Positions 16,979 to 27,371 of a stretch of DNA of 64,000 nucleotides are shown here, in pieces. This DNA comes from Flavobacterium album (GTDB taxonomy: Bacteria > Bacteroidota > Bacteroidia > Flavobacteriales > Flavobacteriaceae), in NCBI RefSeq assembly GCF_003096035.1, contig NZ_CP029186.1, positions 3,330,001-3,394,000 on the forward strand. The letters run 5' to 3'. Each line of letters opens with the position of its first letter. The first letter of the stretch is position 1. The translations under genes and the position numbers were made by a program. The notes under the pieces are model-generated. The model was not told the DNA's origin. It worked only from the letters and a program-made list of their open reading frames with translations, and did no database searches.

Positions 16979-19113
16979 CGCCGGATGGCGGCTTTATTAT
17001 GGTTGGAGACACAAATTCCGCAAATGGGGACGCCATAGGCAACAATTCTTTCTATGGCTATTACGAGCTATGGCCGGGATATTCAGAATGGTTTGGCACG
17101 TTTGACAATTGGATCATAAAATTAGGCCCTGATTGCGAAGTACCCCAATTAACCACAGCTACTTCTGTTGATACATGCATTGGCGGGGATGTAACACTTA
17201 CCGTAGCGACTACGGGGCAAAAAATAAACTGGTATGTCAGTGCGGATGCCATAACGCCTGTTTTTACAGGTGCTGAGCTTGTGCTTACTAATATCACTGC
17301 AGACACTTCCTATTGGGTAGAGGTTTCTAATTGCCGCTGTATTTCACCAAGGGTAAAGGTTGCTGTAACTGTAAACCCAATTCCTGTAGTAACAGTAAAC
17401 GATACCGCAGTTTGCGCCGGAAATACCGCTATGCTCACAGCGGCTTCGGCAGGTAATACTATAAACTGGTACAGCAGCGAAACTGCTACAGCGGTACTAT
17501 TTACAGGAGAAGAATATAGTACACCAGAGCTTTTTGCCACAACAAGCTACTGGGCAGAGGCTGTTTCTCCAGAAGGTTGCACCTCTCAAAGAGTTGAAAC
17601 AAGTGCTGTAGTAAATGCAGTGCCACTTATAACTGTACAGGATACCATGTCTTGTTTAGGCAATACAGCTGTAATAACCGCAATATCAGAAGGGAATACA
17701 ATAAATTGGTATAATAGCGCAACTTCAACCGAAATACTGTATACAGGGTCAGAATTTACTACGCCCATACTTTCTACAACTACAAACTATTGGGTTGAGG
17801 CAGTATCTCCGCAAGGTTGCGTGTCGGCGCGAACAGAAGTTGCTGTCACCGTAAACACATTACCACTGCTAACGGTAGCTGATACCGTCATAACTATATG
17901 CGAAGGCACCCCGGCAGTACTTTCGGCGGCATCGGCAGGGAATACAATAAACTGGTACGGAAGCGAAACAGCAACGCAACCCCTTGCTACGGGAAACGAA
18001 TTTATAGTTACAGGGCTTTCGGTAAACAGAAGCTATTGGGCAGAAGCTATATCTCCTGAAGGTTGTGCTTCTGCAAAGGCAGAAATTATGGTTGAAGTAA
18101 ATGCACTACCAACAATAAGTGCTCAGGGTGCGGCAGTTTGTGAGGGGTCAATAGCAACACTTACGGCCTTTTCTGCAGGAAACACCATAAACTGGTATAT
18201 CGCCCAAAACGATACAGCGATACTATTCTCCGGTACAGAATTTATTACACCGCCACTCCAGGAATCAACAAGCTACTGGATAGAAGCCATATCGCCAGAA
18301 GGATGTGCAACAGCTAGGACGCAGGTCACCGTAACTGTAACGGCCCTGCCAGTGATTACGGCATCAAATACTGATTTTAGTATTTGTTCAGGTACTACAG
18401 CCCTGCTTTCCGCAACTGCAAATGGCAGCAACATTATAGCTTGGTTTGATAGTGAGACGGCTACAACGCCAATTGCCACAGGCACAGACTATATAACACC
18501 CGTGCTTACTGAAGAAGCATCTTATTGGGCATCGGCATACAATCAGCAAACACAATGTTTTTCAGGTAAAGTACGATTTACGGTGTCAGTTAATAATAAT
18601 GTTGTACCTGTAGTCACATTTAGCTACCAGCAGAGTTCTTATTGCTATTCTTCAAATGATCCTTCACCTGTACTGGCCGCAGGATTTACGCAAGGTGGCA
18701 CATTCAGTTCAGCAGAAGGCCTCGCAATAGACGCCGCTACAGGCAGTATAACAATACGCGACAGCCAGCCGGGTGACTATCTGGTTGTTTATCAGGTAAG
18801 CAATCCCGACATCTGTTTGGATTATGGGAGATTTGAGGCCCATGTAGCTATAGAGTCATGCGATGTCGTCCAGCGAGGCATATCGCCCAACGGGGATCAG
18901 TTTAATCATTATTTTGACCTTACAGGTATGGGAGTAATGAAACTTTCCATCTTTAACCGCTACGGAGTCGAAGTATATAATGCCTCAAACTATGTGAAAG
19001 AATGGCAGGGACAGGATAATAAGGGCAATGAACTACCTACCGGTACCTATTTTTACGCGATCACTAAAAATAATGGCGGGCAGCTAACAGGGTGGGTGTA
19101 TATAAATAGGTAA
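16924..19113 (+). CDS. T9SS type B adhesin-like protein, C-terminal part (Ig-like array and CHU_C domain)
   Basis: This is the continuation of the 15737 gene. It begins with the last propeller repeat, followed by six tandem Ig-like modules of about 85 residues, each with INWYxS, an xLxTGxxFxTP strand and SYWxEAxSPxGC. Then comes a linker and a C-terminal gliding-motility-associated domain (ISPNGDQFN, IFNRYG, LPTGTYFY). That domain is a type B T9SS sorting signal, which depends on PorP/SprF-family partners such as the protein encoded at 22596. The ATG at 16924 lies in the overlap and is not the biological start. The mature protein is expected on or released from the cell surface, with an adhesive role by analogy. 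Confidence 0.85.
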   Translation: MGKNDGGYQNDKIWNFALTPDGGFIMVGDTNSANGDAIGNNSFYGYYELWPGYSEWFGTFDNWIIKLGPDCEVPQLTTATSVDTCIGGDVTLTVATTGQKINWYVSADAITPVFTGAELVLTNITADTSYWVEVSNCRCISPRVKVAVTVNPIPVVTVNDTAVCAGNTAMLTAASAGNTINWYSSETATAVLFTGEEYSTPELFATTSYWAEAVSPEGCTSQRVETSAVVNAVPLITVQDTMSCLGNTAVITAISEGNTINWYNSATSTEILYTGSEFTTPILSTTTNYWVEAVSPQGCVSARTEVAVTVNTLPLLTVADTVITICEGTPAVLSAASAGNTINWYGSETATQPLATGNEFIVTGLSVNRSYWAEAISPEGCASAKAEIMVEVNALPTISAQGAAVCEGSIATLTAFSAGNTINWYIAQNDTAILFSGTEFITPPLQESTSYWIEAISPEGCATARTQVTVTVTALPVITASNTDFSICSGTTALLSATANGSNIIAWFDSETATTPIATGTDYITPVLTEEASYWASAYNQQTQCFSGKVRFTVSVNNNVVPVVTFSYQQSSYCYSSNDPSPVLAAGFTQGGTFSSAEGLAIDAATGSITIRDSQPGDYLVVYQVSNPDICLDYGRFEAHVAIESCDVVQRGISPNGDQFNHYFDLTGMGVMKLSIFNRYGVEVYNASNYVKEWQGQDNKGNELPTGTYFYAITKNNGGQLTGWVYINR

Positions 19114-19173
19114 TATTGAAAATAACTACTACAGGGACAACTCAATTGGAAATTTAAAATCATTATTAAAACA

Positions 19174-22100
19174 ATGCATAAAGCCTTATATACAGTAGTA
19201 TCCTTTGTTTTATTACTTTGTGCCTCTGATGCCGTTTATGGACAGCAGCAAACAGCGCATTGGTTTTTTGGGAAAAATGCCGGACTGGACTTTATAGCGG
19301 GAGCACCCATTGTTAATACTAGCGGTCAAACAGATGCGAATGAAGGAACTGCAAGTTTTTCGGATGAATTTGGGAATTTGCTTTTTTATACAGACGGGAC
19401 TAATGTGTTTACACGCAACCATACTATCATGCCAAATGGTACAGGGCTAAACGGGCATTTGTCTAGTACCCAGTCTTGCATCATAATACCGGCTCCTGGT
19501 AGCGCAAATCTGTACTATATTTTCACTACCGATGCGCTTGAGCGTTTTTTAGAAATACCCTTAGGATCACAATCAAAAGGGTTGAATTATAGTGTCGTAG
19601 ATATGTCTATTGGAGTTGATGGAGAGGTAACTGTCAAAAATATTCCATTACCTGTAGGCGGCTTCCAAAGATGTAATGAACAGCTTACTGCCGTTGCAAA
19701 AGCAGACTGTTCCGGTTACTGGGTAATTACCAGTTATCTGGGGAAATTCTATTCATTTTCCGTAACGTCTGATGGAGTTAATCCAGATCCTGTAGTATCT
19801 GTTGGAGGTCCTAATTCTATTCTTCCCGGCGCCGGATACCTTAGGGCTTCGCATGATGGTAAAAAAATAGCATATACTTCAATTACTGAAAGCGGCGGGC
19901 TTAGGGTGTATGATTTCAATAATGAGAATGGCATTTTGAGCAATGAGAACATATTATTTATGCTGCCAAGGCAATATTATGGTGTGGAATTCTCTCCTAA
20001 TAATACCATCCTGTATGCATCTACTGCCAATAACCTGCTACAGTATGATCTTTCTGCTACACCTGCAAATTCTGAAGTTATACTGGCAACAAACAATGCT
20101 AATATGATGGGAGCCTTACAATTGGGACCTAATAATAAGATTTATTACGCTGATGTAGAGCAATACACTATTAACGACCACCTTTCCGTGATCAATGATC
20201 CGGATAATTTTGGGAATCCCGGCTATGTACCGGATGCTATATCGTTGGGTACAAAGCGTGTTTTTGGGCTTCCCAACTTTATTCCTTATCTGTACCATGT
20301 AAAGCTTTTTATTAATAATAACGATATTGTAACCCAAGCCTGTGAGGGGGCACCTTTGGCTTTTAGCTACTGCCATGTAAACCGAGGCAATGTCTCATCT
20401 ACCATATTATGGAATTTTGGTGATGGGAGTACAACAACGGATGAAGCGCCGGAACATATCTATACGGCCGCCGGAACATACACTGTAACCCTAAACGTAA
20501 CGATAGGTGGCAGAGCCTATGCATCTGCAACGCAAATTACCGTTATTGCTGCTCCTGTAGCGCAAAATGCAGAGCAGAATATATGTATCCCGCAGGGAGC
20601 AGCACATACTTTTAACCTTTCACAGAGTTATCCGCAGATTAACCCAGGAAATGAAAATGTAACTATTACTTTTCATCCTACGGAACAGAAGGCGAAAGAT
20701 AACGAAGATGCACTGCCTCTTGATTTTTCAACGACTGTATCTAAAACTTTGTGGATAAGGATCGAAAGTACCCTGGGATGCTATACAGTCAGGAGAATGC
20801 AGTTAACAGTTAACCAAATACCGTCGTTCAGTACACAATATAACGTGGCAATATGTAGTGGGAATACAGCGGTATTGCAGGTAACTGCACAATCATCCGA
20901 CACTATAAACTGGTATTATGCACAAAATTCGACGACACCTCTGTTTACAGGGAATAATTATGAAACCCCTGCACTTACTGCAAATACAAGCTATTGGGTT
21001 GAAACTGTATCAACGGCAGGCTGCCTTTCCGGCAGGGTAAAGATTACTGTAACAGTTAATTCATCTTCAGTATCAATTCAAAATGCGGTTACCTGTTCCG
21101 GCAATACGGCTACTTTATTAGCATCCTCCCCTAGCAATACTATAAATTGGTACGATAGTGCCGTCGCGGTAGTGCCCGTTGCAACAGGAGGGCAATTTAC
21201 AACTCCTATACTCACATCAGATACAAGCTATTGGGTAGAAGCCTTAACAGATACAGGATGCCGTTCCGAAAGGATGCAGGTTAATATTACAGTTAATGCA
21301 GTACCTGCATTGGTTGTCGCAAGTGCTGATTCAATATGTCCGGGCAAAACGGTGCTTACCGCAACTACAACTACGGGAGATACAATAAATTGGTATGCTA
21401 GCGAATCGGCTGCAATCCCTGTTGCAACAGGAATAGCATTCACAACTCCTGAACTTACTTCAACAACAAGCTATTGGGCAGAAGCAGTATCTTCTTTAGG
21501 TTGTAGGTCAGCCAGGGTCAAAGTCTCCGTAAATGTTTATCCTCTTCCTATCGTAACGATATCACATGCCAATTTAGAAATTTGCGAAGGAACATCAGTG
21601 GCGCTTGATGCTACATCGCCCGGTAATATTATAAATTGGTACGATAGCGCTGTGGCAACTACACCATTATATACAGGGAAAACATTTACCACCCCGGTTC
21701 TCTCGGGAGATAATATCTACTGGGCAGAGGCGGTGAGCCCTCAGGGATGTATTTCGTCAAGGGTTGAGGTTAATGTGACTGTAACTTCATGGAAGACTCC
21801 TGTTTTTGATATATTGCAGGAATATTGTAAAGATGCACAGCCGGAATTATTACCACCGGTTTCGGTGAATGGTATAAGGGGAAGCTGGAGCTCGCCCGCG
21901 ATCAGCACTGATACATCCGGGATGCAATCCTATACTTTTACGCCTGATCCGGGGCAGTGTACAAGCGGGCCGGTCGTAATCAACATTGAAGTATTTGAAA
22001 GTATAATGCCTGAATTCAAAATTGAAACGCACTATTTTTTCGATGAAAGACCAAAATTTTTTCCTAATGTATCCAACAATGGCGTGAAAGGTATCTGGAG

Positions 22101-22473
22101 TGAAACAGCCAGTAGTGGAGGTTCACTGTTTGGAAGTAAGACCTACACATTTACACCTGATCCGGGACAGTGTGCCGGAGATTTCTCAACAACGATAAAA
22201 TTTATTGACTATCCCCGATTCTTTAGTCCAAATGGCGACGGGCATCATGACCTGTGGAATATTTGGGGTTTCGAACGTGAAAATAAAGCCTCGATCAATA
22301 TTTTCGACCGTTATGGAAAACTGATAAAACAATTCGACCCTTTGAGAGAGGGATGGGACGGTACGTATAATGGCTATACGCTTCCCGCAACCGACTATTG
22401 GTTTATGGTAACATTTACAGTTGACGGAGTAAACAACAATGAGTTCAAAGCACATTTCTCGCTTCTGCGTTAG
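19174..22473 (+). CDS. T9SS type B surface protein with propeller, PKD and Ig-like domains
   Basis: The 1,099-aa protein has a signal peptide (MHKALYTVVSFVLLLCASDAVYGQ). A seven-bladed-propeller-like N-terminal region starts with AHWFFGKNAGLDF. A PKD domain near residues 385-450 contains LWNFGDGSTT and AGTYTVTL. Four Ig-like modules carry INWYxS/INWYYA, and the C-terminal type B sorting domain has FSPNGDGHHD, IFDRYGK and LPATDYWF. The gene starts 60 bp after the preceding adhesin ends and shares its Ig-like modules, so the two are paralogues probably co-transcribed. It is complete and unbroken, unlike its neighbour. Confidence 0.9.
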   Translation: MHKALYTVVSFVLLLCASDAVYGQQQTAHWFFGKNAGLDFIAGAPIVNTSGQTDANEGTASFSDEFGNLLFYTDGTNVFTRNHTIMPNGTGLNGHLSSTQSCIIIPAPGSANLYYIFTTDALERFLEIPLGSQSKGLNYSVVDMSIGVDGEVTVKNIPLPVGGFQRCNEQLTAVAKADCSGYWVITSYLGKFYSFSVTSDGVNPDPVVSVGGPNSILPGAGYLRASHDGKKIAYTSITESGGLRVYDFNNENGILSNENILFMLPRQYYGVEFSPNNTILYASTANNLLQYDLSATPANSEVILATNNANMMGALQLGPNNKIYYADVEQYTINDHLSVINDPDNFGNPGYVPDAISLGTKRVFGLPNFIPYLYHVKLFINNNDIVTQACEGAPLAFSYCHVNRGNVSSTILWNFGDGSTTTDEAPEHIYTAAGTYTVTLNVTIGGRAYASATQITVIAAPVAQNAEQNICIPQGAAHTFNLSQSYPQINPGNENVTITFHPTEQKAKDNEDALPLDFSTTVSKTLWIRIESTLGCYTVRRMQLTVNQIPSFSTQYNVAICSGNTAVLQVTAQSSDTINWYYAQNSTTPLFTGNNYETPALTANTSYWVETVSTAGCLSGRVKITVTVNSSSVSIQNAVTCSGNTATLLASSPSNTINWYDSAVAVVPVATGGQFTTPILTSDTSYWVEALTDTGCRSERMQVNITVNAVPALVVASADSICPGKTVLTATTTTGDTINWYASESAAIPVATGIAFTTPELTSTTSYWAEAVSSLGCRSARVKVSVNVYPLPIVTISHANLEICEGTSVALDATSPGNIINWYDSAVATTPLYTGKTFTTPVLSGDNIYWAEAVSPQGCISSRVEVNVTVTSWKTPVFDILQEYCKDAQPELLPPVSVNGIRGSWSSPAISTDTSGMQSYTFTPDPGQCTSGPVVINIEVFESIMPEFKIETHYFFDERPKFFPNVSNNGVKGIWSETASSGGSLFGSKTYTFTPDPGQCAGDFSTTIKFIDYPRFFSPNGDGHHDLWNIWGFERENKASINIFDRYGKLIKQFDPLREGWDGTYNGYTLPATDYWFMVTFTVDGVNNNEFKAHFSLLR

Positions 22474-22595
22474 ATATGGAGAAAAAAAATGTAATATGCG
22501 GGCCGCACAAACGATCACTTTATAGTTTAGTAGTTTAGGTAATTTAAGATCTTGGCGGCCGGTATTACCACTAACCTAAATTTAGAGAAACACAC

Positions 22596-23531
22596 ATGAA
22601 GAAATTTTACCTTGCAGCATTATTAGCTCTTGGAGGACTGCTGGATGCCAATGCCCAGCAGGATCCGCACTACACGCAGTACATGTACAACATGAACGTG
22701 ATCAACCCTGCCTATGCGGGCTCGAAGGAAAACCTTGCCTTTGGGTTATTGTACCGCAAGCAGTGGGTAGATATCCAGGACTCCCCGAGCACGGGCACCT
22801 TTTCGGGCCACAGCCCTGTTGGCAAGAATGTAGGCCTTGGCTTATCGGCCATAGTGGACCAGATTGGCCCTGTGCAGGAGACCAACGTTTATGCCGACTT
22901 CTCCTACACCCTTAAATTAGGCGGCGAGCACAGGCTTGCCCTGGGCTTAAAAGCCGGTGCTACCATGCACAATGTCGGCCTTTATGACGATATCGGCAAT
23001 GGCTATGTGCCGGACCCGAATGACCCTGCCTTCCAGGAGAACGTTAACAATACCTACCTGAACATCGGTACAGGTGTTTTCTACTATACCCAGAAATACT
23101 ACCTTGCCTTCTCGGTACCGAACATGCTCAAGAGCAAGCACCTTGATGTGACCAACAACGGTACGTCTTACCAGTTCGGATCGGAAGTATCGCATTACTT
23201 CTTAACGGGAGGTTATGTATTTGACCTTACCGATAACCTGAAGATGAAGCCAACCTTCATGATCAAGTCGGCCTTTGGGGTAGACCCATCGATCGACGGC
23301 TCACTGAACTTTTTGTTCTTCAACAAATTTGAGATAGGCGCAACCTACCGCCTTGACGATTCTTACGGCGGGATGGTGAACTATGCCATTACCCCTAACC
23401 TCAGGATCGGCTATGCGTACGACCACATCGTATCAGACCTTAAAGTATCGACCCCTGCCTCGCACGAGATCATGCTTTTGTTTGATGTGAACTTCCCGAA
23501 GAAAGTATCCCGTTCCCCACGTTATTTCTAA
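22596..23531 (+). CDS. PorP/SprF family T9SS membrane protein
   Basis: The 311-aa protein has a signal peptide (MKKFYLAALLALGGLLDANA). The family start QQDPHYTQYMYNMNVINPAYAGS follows, here cited only by its opening QQDPHYTQYMY and NPAYAG elements, and then an outer-membrane beta-barrel. In F. johnsoniae, SprF is needed for secretion and surface attachment of SprB, a type B cargo. Two type B cargo genes lie immediately upstream here, so this protein is the likely dedicated partner. Its codon use is more GC-rich than that of the adhesins, typical of a highly expressed gene. Confidence 0.92.
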   Translation: MKKFYLAALLALGGLLDANAQQDPHYTQYMYNMNVINPAYAGSKENLAFGLLYRKQWVDIQDSPSTGTFSGHSPVGKNVGLGLSAIVDQIGPVQETNVYADFSYTLKLGGEHRLALGLKAGATMHNVGLYDDIGNGYVPDPNDPAFQENVNNTYLNIGTGVFYYTQKYYLAFSVPNMLKSKHLDVTNNGTSYQFGSEVSHYFLTGGYVFDLTDNLKMKPTFMIKSAFGVDPSIDGSLNFLFFNKFEIGATYRLDDSYGGMVNYAITPNLRIGYAYDHIVSDLKVSTPASHEIMLLFDVNFPKKVSRSPRYF

Positions 23532-23552
23532 CCTAAAAGCGACATAAGAAAA

Positions 23553-25421
23553 ATGAAGAAAATATATATTACACTTAGTTTTATGCTCGCCACCATGGCA
23601 GTAACGGCACAGGATAACAAGGACCTTGAGGCGGCCGACAAGCTCTATGCGCGCTATGAATATGTAGATGCGGCAAAAGCTTACGAAAAGCTGGACAAGA
23701 AAGACCCTTACGTATACGCCCAAATAGCCGACAGCTACTACAATGTATTCAACAGCAAGGAAGCGGTAAAATGGTACCCTAAAGCCATAGAAGGCAGCAC
23801 CGATGCCGAGATCTACTGGCGCTATGCCCAGATGCTCAAGGCCGAAGGCAAATATGAGGAGGCCAACGCACAGATGCAGAAATTTGCATCGATGGCCCCT
23901 GGTGATACAAGGGCAGTAGAATTTAAGAAAGACCCGAACTACCTTCCTAAATTAAGGAACCAGGCCAAATTGTTCGATGAGAAAGTGCTTGACATCAACG
24001 ATAAGAAATACGGCTCTTTCGGGGCAGTGCTTTCGGATGACAACACGCTGTACTTTACCAGCGCAAGGAATACCTCACGCAGGAACTACGGATGGAGCGA
24101 AGAGCCATTCCTTGATATGTACACGGCAACCTACAATGCCAACGGTACCTACAGCGAGCCGGCATTGCTTCCTGAGGTGAACAGCCGCTACCATGACGGC
24201 CCGGCCTCTGTAACCGCCGACGGCAACACGATGTACTTCTCGAGCGAGAGCTTCAAGGAGCGCAAAGAGTACGAGAGGGACAGGGAAAACAACCTGAAGC
24301 TTGGCCAGGTATGGCTTTTCAGGGCAAAAAAAGTAAACGGCAAATGGGGCGATATCGAACCGGTACCGTTCAACAATAAAATGTGGTCGACAGGCAACCC
24401 TGCCATCAGCAAGGACGGTAAGACATTGTACTTTTCTTCCGACAGGGAAGGCACTATGGGAGGCAACGACATCTGGAAAGTAGAAGTGAACGGCGACAGC
24501 TACGGCGAGCCGGTAAACCTTGGGCCAAAAGTGAACACCACAGGAAGGGAAAGCTTCCCGTTCATCACCGATGACAACAAGCTGTACTTCTCCTCCGATG
24601 GCCACAAAGGCTTCGGATCATTAGACGTGTTCATGATCGACCTTAACAAAGGCACCGATGCCATCAACGTAGGAGCCCCTGTAAACGGCCCTAAAGATGA
24701 CTTCGCCTTTACCTTCAACACCAAGAACAATATTGGTTTCTTCTCCTCAAACCGTGACGGCTTTGACAAGATCTACAGCGCGACACCATTATGCGCGGTA
24801 GAAGCCATCGTACAGGTAAGGGACAAAAAGACGCTTCAGGCGCTTCCGGGAGCCAAAGTGGCGATACTTGACGAGAAGAACAACGTGATCGAGACCAGGA
24901 CAGCCGATGCCAAAGGTATGGTAACCTACACTGTAGACTGCAACAGGGCTTACGGGCTTCAGGGCAGCATGGAAAAATACAGCAACGGCACAGCCAAGGT
25001 ACCTGCAGGCAAAGGGCCGCAGGCTAACGTAAACCTTGACCTTGATCCGATCGTTGTAGTTCCGGACCAGCCGGTGATTGTGCTTGATGATGTATTCTTT
25101 GAATTCAACAAGAGCAACATCACTAAAGAAGGCGCTTTTGTACTGGATAACTTAGTAGAGACAATGAAAAAATACCCTGAGCTTGTGATCATGGTAAAAT
25201 CGCATACCGATAACCGCGGCAGCGATAAATACAACATGGCGCTGTCTAACCGCAGGGCGAAATCTACGGTACAGTATGTAATCTCCAAAGGCATAGCCAA
25301 GGCGCGCATCTCGGGCGAAGGCTATGGCGAGAGCCAGCCTAAGGTGGACTGCGGTGCTAACTGCACAGAAGAGCAGTATGCACAAAACCGCCGTTCAGAG
25401 TTCATTATCGTAAAGAAATAG
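23553..25421 (+). CDS. OmpA-family protein with TPR, PD40 propeller and CRD domains (PorE-like)
   Basis: The 622-aa protein has a signal peptide ending at VTAQ, TPR helices at about 25-120, a PD40/WD40-like propeller at about 150-415 (repeats ending LYFSSD), a carboxypeptidase-like regulatory fold at about 418-485, and an OmpA peptidoglycan-binding domain at about 505-622 (FEFNKSNI, SHTDNRGSDKYN, LSNRRA). This matches the domain order of PorE (PG1058), which anchors T9SS components to the cell wall. The gene starts 22 bp after the PorP/SprF gene, so the two form an operon and likely a complex. A strong terminator follows. Confidence 0.9.
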   Translation: MKKIYITLSFMLATMAVTAQDNKDLEAADKLYARYEYVDAAKAYEKLDKKDPYVYAQIADSYYNVFNSKEAVKWYPKAIEGSTDAEIYWRYAQMLKAEGKYEEANAQMQKFASMAPGDTRAVEFKKDPNYLPKLRNQAKLFDEKVLDINDKKYGSFGAVLSDDNTLYFTSARNTSRRNYGWSEEPFLDMYTATYNANGTYSEPALLPEVNSRYHDGPASVTADGNTMYFSSESFKERKEYERDRENNLKLGQVWLFRAKKVNGKWGDIEPVPFNNKMWSTGNPAISKDGKTLYFSSDREGTMGGNDIWKVEVNGDSYGEPVNLGPKVNTTGRESFPFITDDNKLYFSSDGHKGFGSLDVFMIDLNKGTDAINVGAPVNGPKDDFAFTFNTKNNIGFFSSNRDGFDKIYSATPLCAVEAIVQVRDKKTLQALPGAKVAILDEKNNVIETRTADAKGMVTYTVDCNRAYGLQGSMEKYSNGTAKVPAGKGPQANVNLDLDPIVVVPDQPVIVLDDVFFEFNKSNITKEGAFVLDNLVETMKKYPELVIMVKSHTDNRGSDKYNMALSNRRAKSTVQYVISKGIAKARISGEGYGESQPKVDCGANCTEEQYAQNRRSEFIIVKK

Positions 25422-25734
25422 TACTCAACAAACCAATCAATACCCTAAAAGCGGTTCCGGAAGGAACCGCTTTAAATTTAAATATTTCTACTTATCAACA
25501 CATGGGATTAATAGTTGAACTCTAAAAAACTTAACAATCATGCGATCTAATAGCAACTAAGAACTAACAAATGAGCCATTAACGATTTTTATTACTTCTC
25601 GTCCGAACTTTTTAAGCTCTAAAAATATCATTAAATTAATTGAAACATTACAAAAACTATCCATTATATAAAATAACATCAATACTTTTGCAAAACTTTT
25701 TTCGTTAATAATCTATTAACAAAACCAACCAATT
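25422..25734. other. Intergenic region with terminator and a probable -7 element
   Basis: Apart from the terminator at its left end, this 313-bp stretch is non-coding and AT-rich. TACTTTTG at 25683-25690 matches the Bacteroidetes -7 consensus TAnnTTTG and is suitably placed for the gene at 25735, although no TTG lies at the expected -33 distance. Confidence 0.45.
25448..25473 (+). terminator. Rho-independent terminator
   Basis: A perfect 11-bp stem, AAAGCGGTTCC / GGAACCGCTTT, with a GGAA loop begins 27 bp after the OmpA-family gene and ends the T9SS type B locus. Confidence 0.85.
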
Positions 25735-27351
25735 ATGAATAAACCACACTCTCTCTATTTATTAGGGATTATTTTCTTTTGTTCAGCCTGCCTTAACGCC
25801 CAGGACCTTCTTTGGGAAAAATCCTATGGCGGCAAACACGCCGATTATTTACTTGATGCACAGTCTACTGCCGATTATGGCTTTATCCTCGCCGGCACGT
25901 CGCTATCACAAAAATCAGGGAATAAAACCGAAGATAGCCAGGGCGACCTGGATTACTGGATTTGGAAAATGGATGAGAATGGTGAGCTTGACTGGCAGAA
26001 AAACCTCGGCGGCACAGGTGCCGATATCCTCTATAGCATCCGCAATACCAATGATGGCGGCTTTATTTTGGGAGGCACTTCCGACTCACAGCCGGGAATC
26101 CACAAAAAAGATTCCTGCCGCGGCAAAGAAGATTTCTGGATCGTAAAGCTTAATGCCAAAGGAGGTGAAGAATGGCAGCGTACTATCGGCGGAAGTGGCC
26201 AGGAGATTCTTAAAAGCATCGTTCCAACTAAAGATGGCGGCTACATCCTTGGTGGTTCATCGGCATCAAATATTAGTAGAAAAATCCTCAAAGGCGCTGC
26301 CGATCCATTTGATAAATCGGATAAATGCCGGGGAAATATGGATTTCTGGATAGTAAAGCTCAACGAAAAAGGAGAGGTGAAATGGCAGCGCACCCTTGGC
26401 GGCAAATATGCCGATATGCTGGAGAGTATCGAGCAGACCAAAGATGGCGGTTTTATCATTGGCGGCTACTCCAACTCCCCGTCCTCAAAGGATAAATCCG
26501 AAGAAGGCTATGGTGCAGGCGACTATTGGATCATAAAGCTCGACAAAGATGGCAGGACGGAATGGGAAAAAGTATTTGGAGGTGAAGAGGACGATCACCT
26601 TTATACCATAAAGCAGACACAGGATGGCGGCTATATCCTGGGAGGGAATTCCGCTTCGGCTACTTCGGGCAATAAAAGCAGGTCCAACAAAAAAGGTACT
26701 GACATTTGGCTTGTGAGGCTAGATGAGAATGCCGAAATACTCTGGCAGGAAACTTACAATACAGGAAACGTAGACGTGCTTACCTCACTTATTGAAAACA
26801 ATGACGGTACATTCCTTTTAGGGGGCTATGCCCAGACAGAGGTCATGGGGGAAAAGAAAGCCGATAAAAAAGAGATCAACGATTATATCGCCATCAAGAT
26901 CGCTGCCGATGGAGATGAGCTATGGAAGAAAGCTGTAGGGAGCAATGGTGAGGATATCCTTCGGAAACTCATAGAAACCCGCGATGGCGGCTACCTGCTT
27001 GCAGGGACCTCAAAAGGCGATGTATCCCGCGACCGTAAGAGCGGGCAGGGCAGCAATGATTTCTGGGTGGTAAAGCTAAAGGATAAGGACAAAAAGAAAA
27101 AAGAAGAAAAAAGGGCACAGCTTGAAGCCATACCCAACCCTACACAACAATATACCAATGTGATCGTAGGGTTTGAATACAATACCGGCACGGCTACCGT
27201 AGTCGACCTATCCGGTCACGTACTACAAACCTTTGCAGTGACCGACAGGACTATCCCTGTAGACCTCGGGAGCTATGCCGATGGCTTATACATCATCGAA
27301 ATAAGCACCAATGCCGGGACTGGCTCGGTGAAAGTAATGAAAGGAAATTAA
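25735..27351 (+). CDS. T9SS type A secreted repeat protein
   Basis: The 538-aa protein has a signal peptide (MNKPHSLYLLGIIFFCSACLNAQ). About seven propeller-like repeats follow, with W-K-x-(Y/F)GG, TxDGGYILGG, GxxDYWIxKL and WQRTxGG. A Lys-rich linker (KDKDKKKKEEKR) leads to a type A T9SS sorting domain near residues 461-538 (IPNPTQQYTNV, VVDLSGHVL, YADGLYII). The repeats resemble those of the 15737 adhesin, but the sorting domain is of the other class. It precedes the RHS gene pair by 20 bp, so it may be co-expressed with it. Confidence 0.9.
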   Translation: MNKPHSLYLLGIIFFCSACLNAQDLLWEKSYGGKHADYLLDAQSTADYGFILAGTSLSQKSGNKTEDSQGDLDYWIWKMDENGELDWQKNLGGTGADILYSIRNTNDGGFILGGTSDSQPGIHKKDSCRGKEDFWIVKLNAKGGEEWQRTIGGSGQEILKSIVPTKDGGYILGGSSASNISRKILKGAADPFDKSDKCRGNMDFWIVKLNEKGEVKWQRTLGGKYADMLESIEQTKDGGFIIGGYSNSPSSKDKSEEGYGAGDYWIIKLDKDGRTEWEKVFGGEEDDHLYTIKQTQDGGYILGGNSASATSGNKSRSNKKGTDIWLVRLDENAEILWQETYNTGNVDVLTSLIENNDGTFLLGGYAQTEVMGEKKADKKEINDYIAIKIAADGDELWKKAVGSNGEDILRKLIETRDGGYLLAGTSKGDVSRDRKSGQGSNDFWVVKLKDKDKKKKEEKRAQLEAIPNPTQQYTNVIVGFEYNTGTATVVDLSGHVLQTFAVTDRTIPVDLGSYADGLYIIEISTNAGTGSVKVMKGN

Positions 27352-27371
27352 TCATCATTTTTTTAAGTCAA

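Noticed and set aside
24075..24605. 176-codon minus-strand open frame inside the OmpA-family gene
   Set aside because: Shadow of the PD40 repeats; no signal of coding in its own right.
25735..27351. Reading the repeat protein as the N-terminal part of the RHS system
   Set aside because: It ends in its own type A sorting domain and has no YD repeats; only proximity links them.
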